The notes under the pieces are model-generated. The model saw nothing but the letters and a program-made list of their open reading frames with translations. It was not told the DNA's origin and did not search any database. DNA of 64,000 nt from Amoebidium appalachense (Eukaryota; Ichthyosporea). Location: the NCBI GenBank assembly GCA_963693365.1, contig CAVNZM010000003.1:6200001-6264000 (forward strand), given 5' to 3'. Both the position numbers and the translations under genes were made by a program. Of the stretch, positions 51,701 through 61,980 are shown one piece after another (the stretch's first letter is position 1; each line of letters begins with the position of its first letter).

Positions 51701-51815
51701 CGAATCCGGACCGGAAGAAGTGTTTTCAAGTTCAGGCTCTTTATATCGCTGAGTTAGAGTGCCACCAGGGCACCAGAGATACACTGTGACCAGCACACAA
51801 GTGCACACAAGCAGT

Positions 51816-53593
51816 TCACTCACTCTCACTCTCATCGGATATCACCACAACGTTCACCGAGACCCCGCCATCACACCGGGGCTCGGTGGTGGCCTTGCGC
51901 TTGCGCCCTAGTTTGCCGCGCTGCACGTACACATCAAGCTGGGTCTGGCCCCGCAGCTGCTCGTCGCGGTCGGCGAGCGGGTCGTCGAGTTGCACGGTCT
52001 TGGCGGCGGGCAGCGGGTGCATGCCGGGGAAGGCCTCGAGCATGCTGTCGATCCACGTGCCAATCTCCATGGGCACCGACTGCTCCTTGGGGACCACGCC
52101 GCCGTCGAGGGTGGTCTGGAGAAGCTGTTTCTTGCAGTAGTCGACATACCAGTCGGCATACCTCACGGCGAAGGTGAAAAGCTGCTCGGTGGTCATGTCG
52201 GTGGAGTAGGCAGGCTCCACGCCGGTCCAACGGCGGATACACTCCTTCATGGCACGCTGCAGGCCGGTGGTGGCCACGATGTTGGAGACCTCGGCAGCCG
52301 GGAACATCACGCACACGTTGGTGGTGCCCATAATCATGTCCGTGTACACGTTGGCGCAGCGCACACCGGCGGCATACAGCGTGTCCACAAACAGGTAGGC
52401 GGAGGCACGGGTGAGGCGCTTGAAGTCCTTGTTTTCGCGGTAGTTGCCGTCCACGGTCTTGGGCATGTGGGTGTCCAGCGTGAGCGGGTCGCGCTTCACA
52501 CGGGCCACGGCAGCGGCCAGGGAGTCGAGTGCGCCGGTGTAGGCCTCCTCGGCCTCCCCCTTGGCTCTGACGGCAGCGTCGCGCTCGGCGGCAGCGGCGG
52601 CAATCTCGGCGGCAGCGGCGGCGGCATGGGCCTCGGCAGCGGCCATGGAGGCACGCAGGGCAGCAACGGCCTCCTTGTTATGGTTGGCAGCCAGACGCGC
52701 AAACGCGTTCTTCACGCCAATGGCCCAAGACCGCACGGTGGCACCCAATATGGTGTCAGAGGCCATCGCAGCAATAAGGAAGCCGTCGGCAGTCAGCAGG
52801 TGGTCAGTAGGTTTGGTACCACGGTTGGCAGTCTGGGGGGGGGGGGGGGGGGGGGGGTTAGCAACACAGACACATTGGCCGAGCTGAAGAAACACGATGA
52901 CGTCACATAGCCAATCAAAAAACTTCAGCCCAAAAGCTGAAGTTTTGCAATGACGTCACATAGCCAATCAAAAAACTTCAGCCCAAAAGCTGAAGTTTTG
53001 CGATGACGTCACATAGCCAATCAAAAAACTTCAGCCCGTAGGGCTGAAGTTTCGATGACGTCACATAGCCAATCAAAAAACTTCAGCCCATAAGCTAAGA
53101 AGTGATGACGTCACATAGCCAATCAAAAAACTTCAGCCCATAAGCTAAGAAGTGATGACGTCACATAGCCAACCAAAATACACGGGCTGAAGAAAAGTGA
53201 AGACGTCACAACGACCAATCAAAACTTCAAACTCTAATAGACGGCCAATTCGTTATGTATAAAACACTTGGTTCTCAGACAACCACGGGACACCAACCTC
53301 CATCTGCACGACTTGATATTCAGCTAGAGGAACAACACCCGGCTTGCCACTGCGGCCCCTGAACATGGCACGCACAAACTCGCTGTAGCTGCCATAGCCA
53401 AGCAGTTGGTAAACACCACGCCCCGGGATGGTCTCCTTGCTGTCGACCATCAATGGGTCGAGAAGGCGAAGCACCTTCACCACCAGATAGGGCACACAGC
53501 TGCACCTCCAGCTCGGGGGGAATGGAGGGGAAGCCCGAGTCACGGGCATTGGCCATGCCCACCCGTTCGTAGATGGCCTAGGAGGAGTCCATT
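51816..53593 (-). pseudogene. MSV199/BRO-like family member with damaged first exon
   Basis: Exon 2 (52832-51816; acceptor CCCCAG|ACT) is intact: 338 residues with DHLLTADGFLIAAMASDTIL, GATVRSWAIGVKNAFARLA, a long Ala/Glu coiled coil, KDFKRLTRASAYLFVDTLY, RRWTGVEPAYSTDMTTEQLF and an acidic end VVVISDESESE. This is the longest family member and homologous end to end with the split gene at 38.4-44.3 kb. Exon 1 (about 53593-53298) has TAG as the fifth codon after its ATG and a frameshift near 53490, so YERVGMANARDSGFPSIP and VVKVLRLLDPLMVDSKETIP are in different frames. The donor GAG|GTTGGT is weak. The gene is probably dead unless exon 2 is expressed separately. Confidence 0.75.
52900..53205 (+). 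repeat. hairpin array C: TGACGTCA-CCAATCAAAA-hairpin, ~57-bp units
   Basis: Five or six units of GATGACGTCACATAGCCAATC followed by AAAAAACTTCAGC-loop-GCTGAAGTTTT. Three units have perfect stems with different loops (CCAAAA twice; the third CTTCAGCCC-GTA-GGGCTGAAG); later units are degenerating (CCCATAAGCTAAGAAG). Contains a bZIP palindrome and a CCAAT box per unit. Lies in the intron of the minus-strand gene 51816-53593. Confidence 0.85.
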
Positions 53594-53648
53594 TTGCTGC
53601 AGATGGAGACAGGGTCAATAAAAGCATCTCTTTGTCGTACACATCTCC

Positions 53649-53725
53649 ACACACACACACACACACATACACACACACACACCTCCACACACACACACAC
53701 AAACATCTCCACACACACACACACC

Positions 53726-53781
<56 letters not shown>

Positions 53782-53796
53782 ATAATACACACATCT

Positions 53797-53830
<34 letters not shown>

Positions 53831-53846
53831 CTCCACACACACACAA
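53649..53846 (+). repeat. CA microsatellite with CTCCACACA and CCATAACA interruptions
   Basis: Several CA runs separated by CATCTCCACACAC and CACCATAA units, upstream of the damaged exon 1. Confidence 0.95.
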
Positions 53847-53849
53847 CAG

Positions 53850-55030
53850 AGACTCTAGCTGGCAGGTGTTTGCCTACCAGAGGCCTACAAATCTCCACAC
53901 CCGTAAACACATGCACATACACTATAGTATACACACATTGTGTAGTCACAGTGCAAAGCCAGAGACTAGAACGTTTGAGAGTGTTGGGGCAGGGACTCGG
54001 CTGACAACGGCCAGGGCATCTAGACACAGATAGCTCATACACGTGCACACCACACCCACCTCTTGGATGCAGAGAGTAGTCTGAAAAAGAGAGAGAGAGA
54101 GAGAGAAAACAGCTGCTAGCACCGATGGCCTTGAAAGCAACTGTGCTGTTGCTCTGTGTCAGAGCCACTTTTATAGCTCACAACCTTCCGAATTTGGCCA
54201 CCTTCGTAGCACCTCTGAATGGCCAACTCTGCACCTGCATTTTCAAGCACGAGTTTAGTGTGGCAGGGTGCTGGATTCGGACGGCCGTATCTCGGGCCCC
54301 AGTGAAGCTTTTTCGATTCTGAAAAAAGATAAATGAAGCCCTTGGCGCAGGCTTCCACATGCAATAAAACTTTTGAGTCTCCGAAACCTGTGTGGGCGTG
54401 CGCGTACTCTACAAGATCGACATCCAACACAGCTTATACTCTGCTAAAATGCCACGGGCCAATTTCATTGGTCGGGACAGCACCGGACCGATCTGCGCTC
54501 TGATTGGCCGGATAAAAAGAGCAGCTAATTAGCAAGGAATGTGGTGTCAAATATTCAAAAATCTGTATCTTTTGACAGAGTCGTTATTTTTCAAATCCAA
54601 AAACAGTTCTGAATTCAGAATAATTTTTTCTTCTAGTTGGTCAATAAATTGGCGTGCGCCGAAATTTCCGAAGCAGTATCAAAAATCGTCCCTGGTCATC
54701 TACATACTGGCATATAGCTGTTGGTGGGAAAATATAGAGGAGGTGTAAATACCTGTTTGCTCAATGTGGAAATCCATTATGTGGAGGATTAGGATATTTT
54801 ACCCCCTTCGGATTTCTCACAAACTTCAGATAACAGATGTTTGGGCTCGTTTGAGGTGAACAACAAAAAGTATAACTCTTGACAGAGTCGTTAGTTTCCG
54901 ATATCAAAAAAAGATACGAGCAAAAACTAGTTTCCGCTTTTCATTTTTATATTTAAATTGGCTGTGGAAGAGAGCACGGGCATGGATTTGAGAACCAGAT
55001 TGATTTAACATCAACATCCCACCCAAATAC
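53850..55030. other. non-coding spacer with promoter-like remnants
   Basis: No gene recognised. Contains a GA run near 54085-54107, an AATAAA at 54363, a GATTGGCCGG(A)TAAAAAG stretch near 54500, and a diverged inverted copy of the 86-bp module at about 54735-54815 (GAGGAGGTGTAAATACCTGTT...CCTTCGGATTTCTC). Confidence 0.5.
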
Positions 55031-55036
55031 GAGAGG

Positions 55037-55573
55037 GTGTATTTCAAAGTCAAGCACGGCAGACGCCCACACAGGGCCATGTGGTCCATCTTCAAGGCTC
55101 TCGGCTTCCGGTGCTCTCGCATCCTTTGTCTGTCCTTCATTGGATACGATGTGCTGGAAATAGCAGTACGGGGCGACTATAACCGTGCGTTCATCCGTGA
55201 CGCGACAAAGGGGTGTGGAAGCTTCTTCACCCACCTCCCAAGCTACGACCCATGCGCGCCGGAAAACATTCAGAAAGCAGACAAAGAACGTAAAGTGTCT
55301 GCTAAGAATGCGTGCGCCACACGTTGTCGTGTACGCATCAGCAAGGCAAAAGAGTTCCTCGCAATGTTGGAAAACGATGCTACGAGCGTGATAGACACGG
55401 ACACGAAGGAACCAATGTTTTCTGGTGAGAAACTGCTCGAGCGCAAACGCCGATGCGAGATGGAAATCGAGCTCTTCTGCGAACTGTTCGCGCTGGCGGA
55501 AGGTCGTGCATACGACCCCGTAAGCGACAAGTGGGAACCAACCCCACAGGTGTCGGACCAAACCGATGCCTAA
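55037..55573 (+). CDS. LINE ORF1 protein
   Basis: 178 residues from ATG 55037 (MYFKVKHGRRPHRAMWSIF). Basic N-terminus; a middle rich in Lys/Arg/Ala (KADKERKVSAKNACATRCRV) and a helical C-terminal half (KLLERKRRCEMEIELFCELF) suggest an RNA-binding, coiled-coil ORF1 protein, although no RRM or CCHC knuckle is apparent. The stop codon overlaps the ORF2 start (ATGCCTAA at 55566-55573), implying translation of ORF2 by reinitiation or frameshift. Confidence 0.6.
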   Translation: MYFKVKHGRRPHRAMWSIFKALGFRCSRILCLSFIGYDVLEIAVRGDYNRAFIRDATKGCGSFFTHLPSYDPCAPENIQKADKERKVSAKNACATRCRVRISKAKEFLAMLENDATSVIDTDTKEPMFSGEKLLERKRRCEMEIELFCELFALAEGRAYDPVSDKWEPTPQVSDQTDA

Positions 55574-57015
55574 TTTATCCTTCTTCTTCTGGAATGCTCG
55601 GACACTGGGCCCCCAAAAGGGCCTCCCCCCGGGACACTCGACGATAAAATCAGCTACATACAACAACAGACAAACAACCACACGTTTACAGTGATTTGCG
55701 AAACACAGTTTAAAAACCACCACAAATTCAACTCTACATTGGTCGACACATCCACACACCCCGGTTACGCGAAAAACCGAGGCATTATTGTACTTGCCGC
55801 ACCACACGTGAGAGTGAAGTGCAAACCGGTAGCAAAAACGGAATTCTCGGTTTCTATAGAGTTTCTTTCTAATGTTTTTACTTTTGTATATTACCCACCA
55901 TCTATGTCGGTTGTCGAATTGACTCACGAGTTGTCACAGTTACCAATGTCCACTGTTATTTTAGGTGATTTTAACACGCGACTCCACCACACAGACACAC
56001 TGCAAGTGAGTGTCGGGTACCCATCTAAGCCCCCGGAGCGTGCTATCCCTTTAGCAAGGTATGTCCAAAGTCACACTTTGCGGTTCCCTCAAATATCCCA
56101 TGCCCACAACACCGACTGGGGAGTGGCCTTTTGGCCATCAACCATGTCAAAACTCTCTCTCCCTCCTAACCTCTCTAGGTCATCTGACCACTCTCCTATC
56201 CTTTTCCTACCTAAGATCTCCCTTGATCTGCTCCCCCCTCCCCCTCCCACCTTTCGCCTCCGTCTATCCCAGCTTAAGTCACAGTGGGGTAGAGTTGATG
56301 TATGTGTATGCTATGCTACGAAACACCCTATATATATGCGCCTATTAGAATCTGCACAAGCCAGGCCAGATTCACATCTCGTACTAGATACATGCACTAA
56401 CTTTATTGTTGATGATTTGATAGATCTCGGTGATTATGCTGGCGGTGGTAGGAAGGAATATCCCGATGCTCTCTTGTTACCAAACACCACTCCCGCTAGA
56501 CTAGGTGAACCCCTGTCTCAAAAGGAAAGCTTGCGCCGGCTTGCTAGTATGAATCGATTTGGCCCCCCTGCTCGTATTATTGGTGATACCACTGGAGACC
56601 CCCTCATAGACTCTGATAAGTATTTCTCGGAACTGTTTAAAGATAGGACCCCCGCTCAGAAACCTATTGTGTGGCCTGTAGACCCATCTATCCCCATAGA
56701 ATCGATCCTCCCCTTTTTCAGTCCCGATGCCATATGGTCTGTGATATCTAGTTATAGCTCTAGTAAGTCTTGTGGACCTGATGGACTCCCTGCTGGGTTT
56801 CTTAAAATCCTTGTTCCCTCCTACCCACAAAAGGAAAGTGATCGTGCTATTAAACCTGATCTTACTATCATGTTAAGCTCTCTCTTTTCTTGGTGTGTTA
56901 AATGTGGACATGTCCCGTCATCTTGGTTAGATACCTTAGTGATCCCCATAGTTAAGAAGGACTCTGAGGGCCCCATATCATCCTTTCGCCCCATTACACT
57001 AACCCAGGTTGTTCG
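55566..57015 (+). pseudogene. LINE ORF2, 5' part: endonuclease and RT N-terminus
   Basis: Begins MPNLSFFFWNARTLGPQKG, the start of an exonuclease-endonuclease-phosphatase (EEP) domain, then shifts frame in the CCCCCC run at about 55627-55632. Endonuclease motifs follow: VICETQF, VILGDFNTRL (GDFN) near 55960 and RSSDHSPI (SDH) near 56180. RT motifs 0-2 start with SSKSCGPDGLPAGFLKI and reach GPISSFRPITLTQVV, where the TRIM-like element cuts in at 57016. The endonuclease nicks target DNA for target-primed reverse transcription. Confidence 0.85.
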
Positions 57016-58927
57016 TGTTGGAGTGCAGACTTACGCTCACTCCACAATATGTGTATGTTAGCTTTACAATTGGTTCCGTGTACACAGACACACGCTGACA
57101 CTCGATCACCACATGCACATCTGCATAGTTGAGGAATGTTGCCAACTGTGTTTTGACTGCAAACGATTGGTTCACTGGTCCCAGAGATCTCTAAATGAAA
57201 GTAACCAATCCGATTAGCGCCTGGCATCCGGATTACATTCCAGACTGCTGCCCCACGGGTATATAAGCCACGTCTCTGCCAGGTGCAGAAATGGAGTTCA
57301 GTCATGGAGTTAAGTCATGGAGTTAAGTCATGGAGTTCAGTCATGGAGTTAACACACTGAAAGCAGTAAAAAAACGGGTCAGCGCCCAAGCGCGCCACGA
57401 CGACCCTAGTCACAGCGGACTCTACTTCCAACAGGGTTATGGGCCCAGACACGACACCGCGGCCTCTAACTTCACGTCCCCTACGACGCCTTGAACGGAG
57501 GAGCCCAGAAACCGACTTCTAGGCTGTACCCTACACCCGCGAGCGTATTTCCGTGAAGTAGAGACTTTCGCTTCCACAAACTCCATCCGCAGCAGCCTGC
57601 GACATCAACGTCAAGTATTCCACTTCATTGGCGGGGCACGCACCACAGTGGAATGCACACCCCGGTCTACCCTGCAAGCAGCCACACTCACTCTCTCTTC
57701 TCTACAGTGGTGTGTACACTTCTCCAATTGGGTAGGGGTGTTGGAGTGCAGACTTACGCTCACTCCACAATATGTGTATGTTAGCTTTACAATTGGTTCC
57801 GTGTACACAGACACACGCTGACACTCGATCACCACATGCACATCTGCATAGTTGAGGAATGTTGCCAATTGTGTTTTGACTGCAAACGATTGGTTCACTG
57901 GTCCCAGAGATCTCTAAATGAAAGTAACCAATCCGATTAGCACCTGGCATCCGGATTACATTCCAGACTGCTGCCCCACGGGTATATAAGCCACGTCTCT
58001 GCCAGGTGCAGACATGGAGTTCAGACATGGAGTTCAGTCATGGAGTTAAGTCATGGAGTTAAGTCATGGAGTTAAGTCATGGAGTTAAGTCATGGAGTTC
58101 AGTCATGGAGTTAAGTCATGGAGTTAAGTCATGGAGTTCAGTCATGGAGTTAACACACTGAAAGCAGTAAAAAAACGGGTCAGCGCCCAAGCGCGCCACG
58201 ACGACCCTAGTCACAGCGGACTCTACTTCCAACATAACTTCACGTCCCCTACGACGCCTTGAACGGAGGAGCCAGAAACCGACTTCTAGGCTGTACCCTA
58301 CACCCGCGAGCGTATTTCCGTGAAGTAGAGACTTTCGCTTCCACAAACTCCATCCGCAGCAGCCTGCAACATCAACGTCAAGTATTCCACTTCATTGGCG
58401 GGGCACGCACCACAGTGGAATGCACACCCCGGTGTACCCTGCAAGCAGCCACACTCACTCCGAGTCTCTCTTCTCTAGTGGTGTGTACACTTCTCCAATT
58501 GGGTAGGGGTGTTGGAGTGCAGACTTACGCTCACTCCACAATATGTGTATGTTAGCTTTACAATTGGTTCCGTGTACACAGACACACGCTGACACTCGAT
58601 CACCACATGCACATCTGCATAGTTGAGGAATGTTGCCAACTGTGTTTTGACTGCAAACGATTGGTTCACTGGTCCCAGAGATCTCTAAATGAAAGTAACC
58701 AATCCGATTAGCGCCTGGCATCCGGATTACATTCCAGACTGCTGCCCCACGGGTATATAAGCCACGTCTCTGCCAGGTGCAGAAATGGAGTTCAGTCATG
58801 GAGTTAAGTCATGGAGTTAAGTCATGGAGTTCAGTCATGGAGTTAACACACTGAAAGCAGTAAAAAAACGGGTCAGCGCCCAAGCGCGCCACGACGACCC
58901 TAGTCACAGCGGACTCTACTTCCAACA
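57016..58927 (+). mobile_element. tandem TRIM-like LTR element: three LTRs, two tiny interiors
   Basis: LTRs 57016-57433 (418 bp), 57739-58234 (496 bp) and 58510-58927 (418 bp), each TGTTGGAGTGCAG...CTTCCAACA. Interiors are only 305 and 275 bp and non-coding. A polypurine GGGTAGGGG directly precedes LTR 2 and LTR 3. Each LTR carries a TATATAAG box (57260 in LTR 1) and a run of CATGGAGTTMAGT 13-mers: 4 or 5 in the outer LTRs, expanded to about 11 in the middle one, explaining its extra length. Target-site duplication GTTCG at 57011-57015 and 58928-58932. LTR-int-LTR-int-LTR implies recombination or a nested tandem event in a terminal-repeat-in-miniature element that must rely on foreign enzymes. 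Confidence 0.88.
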
Positions 58928-60676
58928 GTTCGTAGATTCTTTGAAGCTTGCTTACTTAGGTTATTTGCACATCACCCTAGGTTTCAATCTATTCTTCACA
59001 TACACCCATGCCAATCCGCTTTTCGTAAAAACAATTCATGTTATGTTCAAATAATGGCACTGCACGATTCTATGCAAGTTGGTGCACAATATGTTGGCTT
59101 TATTGATTGGAAAACTGCTTACGATTCTGTCTCCCCTGGTCTCCTATGGGAAAAGCTTGCTGCACGGGGTGTACCACACTGCATTGGTGTTCTGTTAGAA
59201 GCACTCTTGTCTCAAACCTATGGTAGAGCTGTGGTTAATGGGCATCTTTCATATGGTTTTGCTCGTACTAGAGGTCTCTTGCAGGGTTCATTGCTTAGCC
59301 CCTTTTTGTTTAACCTATTTATAGATGATTTGGCTGTCAAGATTTACGCCGAAAACGATGACCCTATTAATAACTTTCCGCCTGCACTTCTCTATGCTGA
59401 TGATCTGTCCCTCCTTGCCCGTACCCCTAGACGCCTGCAAAGATTGTTCGATGTAGTGTCAGAGTGGTGCAAGGCAAACCTTATGATCCTTAACATAGAC
59501 AAATGTGGTGTTCTTGTACCTGATATAGCTAACAATTTACACACATTTACATTATCATCTAAACCTGTACCTATAGTTCCAGAATACAAATATCTTGGTG
59601 TTCCGGTTGATTCTGTTGGTGTTATGTTTCCCCATATGGTCGAAAAGAGGGTAGAGTTGGCTCGTAAGCGGTTAGCTTTCTTCTCGGCTAATATTTTTAA
59701 AGACACACCCCTCCATCCTTCTATTAGACTTACATTTATTCGCACTTTTGTCTTCCCGGCATGTGAATATGGTTTACCCCTTCTCGCCGCTTGGATCAAG
59801 AAAGAGAGAACTAGAGCGCTTAAACCCTTGGCAAATTTCCTTGAAGCAGAAGTTGCCTCCTTTCTATCTAACAACTGTTGTAAACCTGGGCCTGTAACGC
59901 TCTCGATATATGGTCTGGTCCCAATAGCTGCTAGAGTATCCTATCTCGCGCTGAAATTCAATAAGCACATAAGCCGCTTAAAGAAGTATTTGCCCTCCCA
60001 CCCTCTCTTCTCTATCCGACCTGTCCCCTCCTCACCTCTCCCCTCTTTCCTCCCCTCTCTCTCCCCTTCTCCCCTGGGCACAAATACAAATAAACCCCGC
60101 AATAGTGTGTGTGTGACTTTGGACTGCCACTTACTTATTAAACATGTACACAATCACAAGATAATCACGCAATATAACAAATGGAAAAAGATACCACACG
60201 ACACTAGACCCGATGAAAGCATACACCTTGAAAAACTAAGCCTTATGTCTCGTTTTATATATACTGACCGCCTCAACCATATTGCCAAATATGGCACTCG
60301 CAAGTGTATAACACCTAAATACATATTACCTTCCTGTAGAACTGGTCTTTCTCTAGCTGATGGTATTATTGATCAATTACCACGCTTTTACTGTACACGT
60401 GCTATACAGTGGAGATCTAATAAGTATAAGGTGGCATCATTTGCATGCCCAAACAACACACACACACACCAGTTTAACCGGTCATGTATCGCCAAATGTA
60501 GTTTGATAGACCACATAATACCGCAACACACACACGTCACATTCACAACAGACACCCAGAAAGATAGCCTACCTGTAAATTACAACATCCTTGATTTTAT
60601 ACTAAACACGCGTAACTACGACCTGTTTATTAGATGTATTGATTGGCTTGAGAAACACATCACTACAAAATTATAG
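58928..60676 (+). pseudogene. LINE ORF2, 3' part: reverse transcriptase core
   Basis: After the TRIM-like element the RT continues; removing the insertion and one TSD copy leaves an open frame. RT palm motifs: A QYVGFIDWKTAYDSVSPG, B GLLQGSLLSPFLFNLFIDDL, C ALLYADDLSLLA (catalytic YADD near 59395), D LNIDKCGVLV, E YKYLGVPVDSVG. The open frame from ATG 59054 runs 540 codons to TAG 60676. The C-terminal part carries no RNase H motif I can see; a NRSCIAKCSLIDHII segment may be a degenerate zinc knuckle. Confidence 0.9.
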
Positions 60677-60771
60677 CGCACGCGCACACACACACACAAA
60701 CACACACACACACACACACACACAACCAGCTGATACCGAGTGTCCCGAGGGGAGCCCCTTTAAAAAAAAAA

Positions 60772-60847
<76 letters not shown>
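60677..60847 (+). repeat. CA run and (TAAA)n/poly-A tail of the LINE
   Basis: (CA)n 60678-60723, short unique 3' UTR, then AAATAAATAAATAAAT repeats and about 45 A. Typical end of a target-primed insertion. Confidence 0.9.
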
Positions 60848-60848
<1 letters not shown>

Positions 60849-61791
60849 GGGGAACCCCAACTAATTGATTTCTCCTTGTAGTCTTTATGGTGTCTCGTAG
60901 AGAAAGTAAACCCTGATATATAGTCACCACCCGACATCTATGTACGTGATCATGATATACCGCTGAGGGGATATTCCGAGCAAACCCCCCCCCCCCCCCT
61001 ACCTGAGACTGGTTCTCTTTGCCTCGAGTAAACAGCGTAAACCCCAGATTGATTTCATATTAAAATGTGGATCTAAATGGCTCAGCCAATAGGAAGGCGC
61101 GAAATCCAACCTCTCTGTGATTGGGCGAACAGCTCAGAGGAGGTGTCGACACAACTGAAGTAAACAAACAAATGTGCACTTATGCGTGTAGATAAATAAA
61201 TTCAGAAGCAAAAAATACACTCTCTGGAAAAATGTGGCCCGGTGCTGTAGCTGAATCCAGTGTATTCCTATTGAGTCGGAACCCCTTCCAAAAAACCACC
61301 ACAGACAGCTCAGTTGTGTGTCTGCATCCAAACACGAGAGCTTGTTAGTATTTTTTTTTTTGCCCTGCTCTTGCAGCACCCGTGAGCCAGGCCATATAAA
61401 AGCCAAAAGCACGCTTGTTTTCTCACTCAGCAGCCAGCACCCCCACCTCCAGCCCGGCTTGGTCCTGTCACACACGGTGGCTTTTGTTTGCCAGGTAATG
61501 CTATTCCAGCCCTTCCATGGCACCGTGTACGGCACCGAGGGTGTGCAGAGTCGGGATACACACAGGCACATACACATCCGTGGCCCTATTTCGACTTTTG
61601 AATTGGGTTTATGTCGCTGCCGTAAGCCGTCTCGTGACCTCAAATGTTTTATGTATCTTCTAAATTCAACGATTGACTGTGCGATTTTTGACACCCGTGG
61701 GTATCAAAATTCCTGCTTTCCCGTTGGCTGACAACAGGCACTATATCCCACACAGGAACACATGTGGTGCCAACCACAACACCGCGCAAGG
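60848..61791. other. spacer upstream of the T-box gene
   Basis: Contains a C-run at 60987-61000, a CATATAAAAG TATA-like box at 61394 and an exon-like stretch after TTTGCCAG|G at 61495 (reads MLFQPFHGTVYGTE before a GTGTGC donor-like site). It may hold a 5' exon of the T-box gene, but phase and start cannot be settled. Confidence 0.4.
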
Positions 61792-61932
61792 ATGAGTGGG
61801 GCGGACTTGGAGGGTGCTGTGTCTGTTTGCACCGGCGTTGGGCTACGAAACCCCTCGGAGGTAGGAAGACAGGGACACCCTGAGACCAGCACCATTTACA
61901 CACACCATTTTATTGACTCGGTGCCTTCTGTC

Positions 61933-61980
<48 letters not shown>

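Larger units (their letters stand above)
55037..60847 (+). mobile_element. LINE (non-LTR retrotransposon) split by a TRIM-like element
   Basis: ORF1 (55037-55573), then ORF2 from ATG 55566 with endonuclease and reverse transcriptase, ending at 60676 and followed by a CA run and a (TAAA)n/poly-A tail (60762-60847). The 5' boundary and target-site duplication could not be placed. A 1912-bp LTR-type insertion (57016-58927) sits inside the RT. Apart from this and a C-run frameshift at the start of ORF2 the element looks well preserved, so it is fairly young. Confidence 0.9.

Noticed and set aside
52900-53205. CRISPR array (57-bp period with palindromic repeat)
   Set aside because: No variable spacers: the whole unit repeats, and the context is eukaryotic with spliced genes.
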